Origin: Neptuniibacter sp.
Lineage (GTDB): Bacteria; Pseudomonadota; Gammaproteobacteria; Pseudomonadales; Balneatricaceae
Length of the DNA stretch: 9,879 nucleotides
Reading direction: 5' to 3'
Assembly (NCBI GenBank): GCA_030149405.1
Contig: JASBRM010000158.1
Span: 1 to 9,879, forward strand
Position numbers and translations under genes: made by a program. The notes under the pieces are model-generated. The model was not told where the DNA came from. It did no database searches and saw only the letters and a list, made by a program, of their open reading frames with translations. Shown here one piece after another: positions 5,179 to 9,879 of the stretch. Each line of letters begins with the position of its first letter. Position 1 is the first letter of the stretch.

Positions 5179-7365
5179 TTAGCCTTTGTTCAAAGCAAGA
5201 GGCAACTGATCAAACTCCTGCCCGGTTAATGCAAAGAGCGCGTTAGCAACTGCAGGTGCGATAGGTGGCGTACCCGGTTCACCCACACCGGTTGGTGCTT
5301 CCGCAGAAGGCAATATATGTACTTCAATCTCAGGCATCTGATGAATACGCAGGACCTCGTAATCATGGAAGTTAGACTCTACAACTTTGCCCTCTTCCAG
5401 AGTGATCTTGCTCATCATGGTTGGCGATAAACCATAACCAATCCCACTTTCCATCTGGGCTTTGATGATGTCCGGGTTCACGGCAAAACCACAGTCCACA
5501 GCACAGACTACTTTCTCTACTTTGTAGCCATCCGGTTGCAGAGAGACTTCAGCAATTTCTGCTACATAACTGCTGAAGGATTCATGCACTGCCACACCCA
5601 TCGCATGGCCTTCCGGAAGTTGTTTGCCCCAGCCTGCTTTTTCTGCGGCCAACTTCAGTACACCGGCATGGCGTGGATGATCTCTCAGTAATTGTAAGCG
5701 CCACTCAACCGGGTCTTTACCTGCGGCTTTTGCCAAACGGTCAAAGAACACTTCCGTAGAAAACGCAGTATGGGTATGGCCAACCGAACGCCACCACTGC
5801 ACGGTTACAGGGAGTTTCACGGTATGCAGATCTACATGCATGTTCGGGATCTGGTAAGGAAGCGTTGCAGCCCCTTCCACCGAAGTTTTATCAACTCCAT
5901 CTTTAACCAGGAAGCCTTCAAAAGCGGTGCCTTCAGCAATGGACTGGCCCACAATACGTTGCTCCCAGGCAGTCAGATTGCCGTCTTTATCCAAAGCACC
6001 TCTGACCTTGTGGAAATACATCGGTCGGTAATAACCCACCTGAGTGTCGTCTTCACGGGACCAGACCAGCTTAACCGGCACGCCAGGTTTAGCCTTGGCT
6101 ATATTCACGGTTTCCAGAACGTAATCGGAATGCGGATTTGCACGGCGGCCGAAACTGCCACCCGCAAACAGCATATTGATTTTGACCTGTTCCGGTTTCA
6201 GGCCCAGTAAACCAGCAACCGCGTGCTGATCTCCAGTATGCAGCTGTTCACCATTCCAGAGCTCACAACCATCCGGGGTTATCTGTGCCACGCAGTTCAT
6301 TGGCTCCATCGCACAATGGGCCAGATAGGGGAATTCAAATTCAGCTTCAATCACGGTCTCAGCATTAGCGATTGCGGCTGCACTGTCGCCATCATTTCTT
6401 GCAGGCAGGCCCGGTGTTTTGGCCAGCACTTTGAAGTCAGCCATGATTTCATCGGTGCTTTTTTTGAATGCTGCCGATTCATCCCAGTTGATCTCTAGCT
6501 GATCCCGTCCTTTTTTGGCACTCCAGTAGTCCTTTGCCAAAACAGCCACGCCGGTAGGGATCGCGATTACATCAGCAACACCTTTCACCTGTTTTGCTTT
6601 TGAAGCATCAAAGGAAAACAACGTCGCGCCAAACCGGGGTGGGTGTGCAACCACTGCGGTGAGCATGCCCTCAAGTTTTATATCCTGAGTGAAGATCGCG
6701 CTGCCGTCAGTTTTACCCACGTCTTTACGGGAGACTTTACGCCCGATTAAGCGGAAATCTTTAGGGCTTTTCAGCTCAAGGTCTTCGTAAGCGGGTACCG
6801 GTTGTTTTGCTGCCAGTTCTGCCAGTGCACCGAAACCTGCTTGTTTACCCGATGTATGGCTGACAATACCGTTCTCAACCCTGATCTCTGATGCGGGTAG
6901 CTTCCAGCTTTGAGCTGCCGCTGCAATCAGCATTGCTTTAGCCGTAGCACCTGCGATACGTAACTGTTCAAAGGAGTTGGCGATTGCAGAACTACCGCCA
7001 GTTCCCTGCGCACCCCAGAACAGGTTTTTGTATTTTGCGGCATCGGCGGGTGCGCCTTCTGTTATCACATCATCCCAGTTTGCATCCAGTTCTTCCGCGA
7101 CCAGTGTCGCCAAACCTGTGTAGGTACCCTGCCCCATCTCCAGGTGTTTCATCACCACATGAACTTTGCCTGCGTTATCAATTTTTACGAAAGCATTGGG
7201 CTGGAACTGCCCCATTTCATTAATAGATGTTTTAGTACTTTCAGCTGCCAGTACAGGTACTGACACGCCCAGAGTTAAACCCGCGCCGGTTCCTGCCATC
7301 AGTTTCAAAAATGTTCTGCGGCTTGTTGTAGTTACAGCCTGATCTCTATTCATTCGATTAAACAT
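5179..7365 (-). CDS. iorB: Molybdopterin-binding subunit of a periplasmic Mo hydroxylase (IorB-type)
   Basis: The large catalytic subunit of the xanthine oxidase family, 728 residues from the ATG at 7365. A twin-arginine signal, SRRTFLK (15-21), then a hydrophobic stretch and a VLA-A site near 38-41, sends the folded enzyme to the periplasm. Cofactor-contact motifs are EMGQGTYTG (76-84), HCAMEP (350-355), GGSFGRR (402-408) and [12 protein letters not shown] (524-535). GVGEPG (693-698) carries the predicted catalytic Glu696. The long TAT-signal form paired with a lone [2Fe-2S] partner is typical of isoquinoline 1-oxidoreductase-like enzymes, which hydroxylate N-heterocycles or oxidise aldehydes; the substrate is unproven. 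A GTG at 7374 overlaps the small-subunit stop as GTGA and would add three residues. The ATG at 7365 is preferred because AGGG lies eight bases upstream. No FAD subunit is encoded next to it. Confidence 0.92.
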   Translation of the reverse strand: MFNRMNRDQAVTTTSRRTFLKLMAGTGAGLTLGVSVPVLAAESTKTSINEMGQFQPNAFVKIDNAGKVHVVMKHLEMGQGTYTGLATLVAEELDANWDDVITEGAPADAAKYKNLFWGAQGTGGSSAIANSFEQLRIAGATAKAMLIAAAAQSWKLPASEIRVENGIVSHTSGKQAGFGALAELAAKQPVPAYEDLELKSPKDFRLIGRKVSRKDVGKTDGSAIFTQDIKLEGMLTAVVAHPPRFGATLFSFDASKAKQVKGVADVIAIPTGVAVLAKDYWSAKKGRDQLEINWDESAAFKKSTDEIMADFKVLAKTPGLPARNDGDSAAAIANAETVIEAEFEFPYLAHCAMEPMNCVAQITPDGCELWNGEQLHTGDQHAVAGLLGLKPEQVKINMLFAGGSFGRRANPHSDYVLETVNIAKAKPGVPVKLVWSREDDTQVGYYRPMYFHKVRGALDKDGNLTAWEQRIVGQSIAEGTAFEGFLVKDGVDKTSVEGAATLPYQIPNMHVDLHTVKLPVTVQWWRSVGHTHTAFSTEVFFDRLAKAAGKDPVEWRLQLLRDHPRHAGVLKLAAEKAGWGKQLPEGHAMGVAVHESFSSYVAEIAEVSLQPDGYKVEKVVCAVDCGFAVNPDIIKAQMESGIGYGLSPTMMSKITLEEGKVVESNFHDYEVLRIHQMPEIEVHILPSAEAPTGVGEPGTPPIAPAVANALFALTGQEFDQLPLALNKG

Positions 7366-7370
7366 TCTGA

Positions 7371-7829
7371 TCACCCTATAGATTTAGCTGCAGATTTGAT
7401 GGCTGAACGAATCCGAACGTAAGTAGCGCAGCGGCAGACGTTACCCTGCATGGCTGCATCTATATCTGCATCGGTAGGGTTCGGGTTTGATTCCAGCAAG
7501 GCCGTTGCCGACATAATCTGACCTGACTGACAATAACCACACTGAGGTACCTGAAGTTCAGTCCAGGCGTCCTGAACGGCCCTAGCCGCTTTGGATTCAA
7601 CCCCTTCAATAGTTGTGATCATTCTGCCACCTACAGCAGCAATCGGTGTTGAACAGGATCTGATAGGGTTCCCATCCACATGCATGGTGCAGGCTCCGCA
7701 CATAGCGATACCACACCCAAACTTGGTACCGGTTAACTCAATATGATCGCGTAACGCCCATAACAATGGCGTATCAGGATCAGCATCTACAACATAGTCC
7801 TGTCCGTTGACATTGAGGGTGACTGACAT
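7371..7829 (-). CDS. iorA: [2Fe-2S] subunit of the Mo hydroxylase (IorA-type)
   Basis: A 152-residue iron-sulfur subunit of normal family length. The plant-ferredoxin-like N-terminal domain carries Cys39, Cys44, Cys47 and Cys59 (CGIAMCGAC and RSC). The four-helix C-terminal domain carries Cys97, Cys100, Cys132 and Cys134 (QCGYC and NVCRC). These eight residues hold the two [2Fe-2S] clusters that pass electrons from the molybdenum centre. It has no signal peptide of its own, so it is presumably carried across the membrane in complex with the TAT-bearing large subunit. GGAGGA about seven bases before the ATG is a strong ribosome binding site. It is the first gene of the operon, next to the likely promoter and divergent from the AraC-type gene. 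The terminal electron acceptor is not encoded in the window. Confidence 0.95.
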   Translation of the reverse strand: MSVTLNVNGQDYVVDADPDTPLLWALRDHIELTGTKFGCGIAMCGACTMHVDGNPIRSCSTPIAAVGGRMITTIEGVESKAARAVQDAWTELQVPQCGYCQSGQIMSATALLESNPNPTDADIDAAMQGNVCRCATYVRIRSAIKSAAKSIG

Positions 7830-8019
7830 GGCTCATTCCTCCGGGCTCTTTCCGAGCTTCTGTGCAAAAGTTATATAACTATGGTTGTTGACGGCCTTTA
7901 AGGGTTATTTCGATCCTACGAACTATTTGCACAAAACTCCGGATTTACGATTTAAAGTGGAGAAAAAGGCAGATAGAGTGCCATAATCCTATGAAGTTAT
8001 TTCGTAGAGGTGATTACCT
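7830..8019. promoter_or_regulatory. Divergent control region of the Mo operon and AraC-type gene
   Basis: TGTGCAAA at 7861-7868 and its inverse TTTGCACA at 7926-7933 form widely spaced arms, extended on the inner side by AGTT and AACT. This is the sort of looped or paired site an AraC dimer could bind. Between the arms lies a minus-strand promoter candidate, TTAAAG with TTATAT after 17 bases, facing iorA. For the AraC gene, CATAAT at 7982-7987 is a good -10, but its -35 is poor, as expected of an activator-dependent or weak promoter. TTGACG at 7888-7893 is an alternative plus-strand -35. These are eye-picked sites. Confidence 0.5.
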
Positions 8020-8892
8020 GTGAGCAATAAATCCGAACTGGCTGAGGCTATTGATATCCACTGTATTGAAGATGGAATCACTGAGACCAGCATTCCCGGG
8101 CTGAAGCTTTATCGCTCTGGAACATGCATTAACCGACGCCCAGTGGTCTATAACCCGGCAATTTGCCTGGTTGCTCAGGGTCACAAAAAAATGCATTACG
8201 GTGATGTCACCTGCTGCTACGACACTGATAACTATCTGATTAACTCTTTAACCATCCCTGTTGAGGCGGAAGTTCTTGATGCTTCAGATGAAGCGCCTTA
8301 TCTGGGGCTGAGCTTGAATATAGACAGTTACCTTATCGGCCAGTTGCTGATCGATATGGATCAGGCCTTTGCGGTTAATGATGTAAATAACGAAGTGGCT
8401 GTATCCACAAAAGTGACTGATCACCTAAACAATTGCCTGATTCGCCTTTTGAACTGCCTTGATAATGAGATGGACAGGAAGGTTCTGGCTCCATCACTTA
8501 AACGCGAGATTTTCTATGAAGTTCTGAAAGGCCCGAACGGCGATATTCTGAGAAACTGTGTTGCTAACCATGCAGGCTCTAACAAGATTGCACCGGTCAT
8601 CCAATATATTGAAGATAACTTCCATACACCGCTTGATGTTGAAACCATCGCTAAATTTGCGGGCATGAGCCCTTCTACCCTGCATGATCGCTTTAAGCAG
8701 ATCACTTCTATGTCGCCCATGCAATTTGTGAAATCTTTAAGGCTACACAAAGCTCACTCACTTCTATTAAGTGGCAACCCAGCAAGTGAAGCGTCTTATC
8801 AGGTGGGCTATAACAGCCCGTCACAATTCAGTCGTGAATTTAAACGTTTCTTTGGTGATTCCCCAAGGGACGTGCAAAGCTCAGCGAGATAA
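8020..8892 (+). CDS. AraC-family transcriptional regulator, YqhC-like
   Basis: A 290-residue regulator with an N-terminal AraC_N-type ligand domain (about 25-175; ICLVAQGHKKMHYG and YLINSLTIPVEAEV are typical). The C-terminal AraC DNA-binding domain has two helix-turn-helix units: LDVETIAKFAGMSPSTLHDRF (205-225), and one around 255-277 ending in VGYNSPSQFSREFKRFFG. YqhC, a well-known member with this architecture, activates aldehyde reductases in response to aldehydes. Control of the divergent molybdenum hydroxylase, perhaps by its own substrate, is therefore the natural reading, though the inducer is unknown. The start is a GTG with GAGG nine bases upstream; no better ATG exists near it. Its stop is only 3 bp from that of the convergent GNAT gene. 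Confidence 0.92.
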   Translation: MSNKSELAEAIDIHCIEDGITETSIPGLKLYRSGTCINRRPVVYNPAICLVAQGHKKMHYGDVTCCYDTDNYLINSLTIPVEAEVLDASDEAPYLGLSLNIDSYLIGQLLIDMDQAFAVNDVNNEVAVSTKVTDHLNNCLIRLLNCLDNEMDRKVLAPSLKREIFYEVLKGPNGDILRNCVANHAGSNKIAPVIQYIEDNFHTPLDVETIAKFAGMSPSTLHDRFKQITSMSPMQFVKSLRLHKAHSLLLSGNPASEASYQVGYNSPSQFSREFKRFFGDSPRDVQSSAR

Positions 8893-8895
8893 GTT

Positions 8896-9342
8896 TTAAA
8901 GGAACTTACGCAATGTTCTCATGCTGGAGAGTTCAAAGCCCAGTTGTTGATAGAAGCTTTGAGCTTTTAGGTTATCTGAGTCCGTGAGCAAACTGACCCG
9001 TTTGATACCCTGCTCTTCCAGTGTTTTGAATACATGCCTGAGCAAACCTGAACCGATTTTACCGCCTCTGTAATCTTCAGCCACAACGACATCTTCCAGA
9101 ATAGCTACAGTCGCACCTAACGCGGTAGAAACAGTGAACAGTATATTGACCATCGCTACTACCCGGTCACCCTGCTCCGCTACAAATAAACAGCCTACAT
9201 TCGGATTATCCAGAATCGTTTTTAAAGCTGATGTTTGTTTAGATTCATCTGGAGTAAACTCCGCTTCCTGAGCAAAAAGTTCTGCCAGAAGAACACACAT
9301 TACGGGTATATCCGCTGCAGTAGCCTTTCGAAAAACAGTCAT
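8896..9342 (-). CDS. GNAT-family N-acetyltransferase
   Basis: A 148-residue single-domain acetyltransferase. The acetyl-CoA loop is in VVVAEDYRGGKIGSGLLRHV (the R-x-x-G-x-G-like motif A), preceded by the beta strand AILEDV. Motif B follows in SLLTDSDNLKAQSFYQQLGFE, with the usual Asn and Tyr. The N-terminus FRKATAADIPVMCVLLAELF is the standard first strand-helix. These proteins move an acetyl group from acetyl-CoA to an amine; the acceptor cannot be told here. The ATG at 9342 is chosen. A TTG at 9351 would add three residues, and neither start has a strong ribosome binding site. It converges on the AraC-type gene with almost no space and is divergent from radD. Nothing ties it functionally to its neighbours. 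Confidence 0.88.
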   Translation of the reverse strand: MTVFRKATAADIPVMCVLLAELFAQEAEFTPDESKQTSALKTILDNPNVGCLFVAEQGDRVVAMVNILFTVSTALGATVAILEDVVVAEDYRGGKIGSGLLRHVFKTLEEQGIKRVSLLTDSDNLKAQSFYQQLGFELSSMRTLRKFL

Positions 9343-9400
9343 AAGATGCAACCTGAGTCAGAGGGAGCAATTAGCTTACTAAACCCCATAGTGTTTTGAG

Positions 9401-9430
9401 AAGACAACTTCTCTGCAAACAGCTTACAAT
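9401..9430 (+). promoter_or_regulatory. Candidate promoter for radD
   Basis: AAGACA (9401-9406) and TACAAT (9425-9430) are separated by 18 bases, with the latter one base off the TATAAT consensus. Transcription would begin about 40 bases before the radD start. The -35 overlaps the inverted repeat GAGAAG-ACAA-CTTCTC (9398-9413), a possible operator. I saw no clear LexA box. Confidence 0.45.
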
Positions 9431-9477
9431 GACGCCCTAATGTAACTATCGTCTCTGAAGCTGTTGTCTCTGAAGCA

Positions 9478-9879
9478 ATGCCATCTCCATACATTCTCCG
9501 ACCTTACCAACAGGAAGCCGTTGATGCGACCTTGCAACACTTCCGCAAATCGGACGATGCGGCAGTCATCGTGCTGCCAACCGGAGCAGGTAAAAGTCTG
9601 GTCATCGCAGAGCTTGCAAGTTTGGCCCGGAGAAAAATACTGGTCCTGGCCCATGTTAAAGAGCTAGTTGAACAGAACCATGCTAAATACCAAAGCTATG
9701 GTTTAACCGGTGGAATTTTTGCTGCAGGATTAAACCGAAAAGAGAACCAGCATCAGGTTACATTTGCCAGTGTGCAGTCGGTTGCAGCCAATTTAGAGCT
9801 GTTTAAAGATGAATACTCTCTTCTGATCATCGATGAGTGTCACCGGGTTAATGACAATGACGATGGGCAATATCAAAAG
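9478..9879 (+). CDS. radD: RadD (YejH) DNA repair helicase-like ATPase, 5' part
   Basis: The first 134 codons of a superfamily 2 helicase-like gene, open to the window edge. [16 protein letters not shown] (7-22) is the Q-motif region. PTGAGKS (34-40) is Walker [14 protein letters not shown] (55-67) is motif Ia, FASVQSV (96-102) precedes motif II, and DECH (119-122) is Walker B. The wording follows my recall of E. coli RadD closely, hence the symbol. RadD is an ATPase that works with SSB and recombination proteins in double-strand-break and crosslink repair. No good ribosome binding site precedes the ATG; instead an 11-bp sequence, GTCTCTGAAGC, occurs twice (9451-9461 and 9466-9476). The missing part should hold helicase domain 2 and a zinc-binding region. 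Confidence 0.93.
   Translation, partial: MPSPYILRPYQQEAVDATLQHFRKSDDAAVIVLPTGAGKSLVIAELASLARRKILVLAHVKELVEQNHAKYQSYGLTGGIFAAGLNRKENQHQVTFASVQSVAANLELFKDEYSLLIIDECHRVNDNDDGQYQK

Noticed and set aside
5770..7223. Open frames on the plus strand across the molybdopterin subunit gene
   Set aside because: They are antisense shadows of a strongly supported gene with intact family motifs and lack ribosome binding sites.
9398..9413. Inverted repeat GAGAAG-ACAA-CTTCTC as a terminator
   Set aside because: No T-run follows on either strand, and it lies in a divergent spacer where no transcript should end; treated as a possible operator instead.

Overview
The window looks like chromosome from a gammaproteobacterium of moderate GC content, probably a marine or environmental lineage. 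The clearest taxonomic pointers are a partial gene at the right edge that reads almost like Escherichia coli RadD (YejH), an AraC regulator of the YqhC type, and a TAT-exported molybdenum hydroxylase of the isoquinoline 1-oxidoreductase type. I cannot name the genus from the sequence alone.

Left part (about 1-3460). Two direct copies of a roughly 237-bp structured repeat (10-246 and 3220-3457) bracket a small module. It holds a gene for an outer-membrane-type lipoprotein of unknown function (278-1102), a small helical protein of unknown function (1156-1551), an alpha/beta hydrolase with an Asp nucleophile on the minus strand (1643-2560), and a divergent HxlR-family regulator (2772-3152). A third, truncated repeat copy, little more than its long hairpin, lies between the converging ends of the small-protein and hydrolase genes (about 1573-1618). 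The two full copies differ at about 18 positions over 202 nt by hand alignment. Eleven of these changes lie in two hairpin stems, and all preserve base pairing, so the element appears to be under selection as folded RNA or single-stranded DNA.

Middle part (3502-8892). A tight minus-strand operon runs iorA-like [2Fe-2S] subunit, iorB-like molybdopterin subunit with a twin-arginine signal, xdhC-like maturation factor, and mocA/mobA-like cytidylyltransferase. The junctions are a short overlap or gap, a 58-bp gap containing a perfect hairpin, and a TGATG stop/start overlap. The four genes make one unit: a periplasmic two-subunit Mo hydroxylase plus the proteins that finish, sulfurate and insert its cofactor. 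A divergent AraC-family gene (8020-8892) is the likely regulator. The 190-bp spacer between them carries an inverted TGTGCAAA pair that could be its operator. The substrate is not readable from the sequence; aldehydes or N-heterocycles are the family's usual substrates.

Right part (8893-9879). A GNAT acetyltransferase gene converges on the AraC gene with 3 bp between their stops. After a 135-bp spacer with a plausible promoter, radD starts at 9478 and runs off the window.

The most unusual item is the covarying repeat family and the lipoprotein/small-protein pair inside the module it brackets. The molybdenum operon, regulators, GNAT and RadD are recognisable families.
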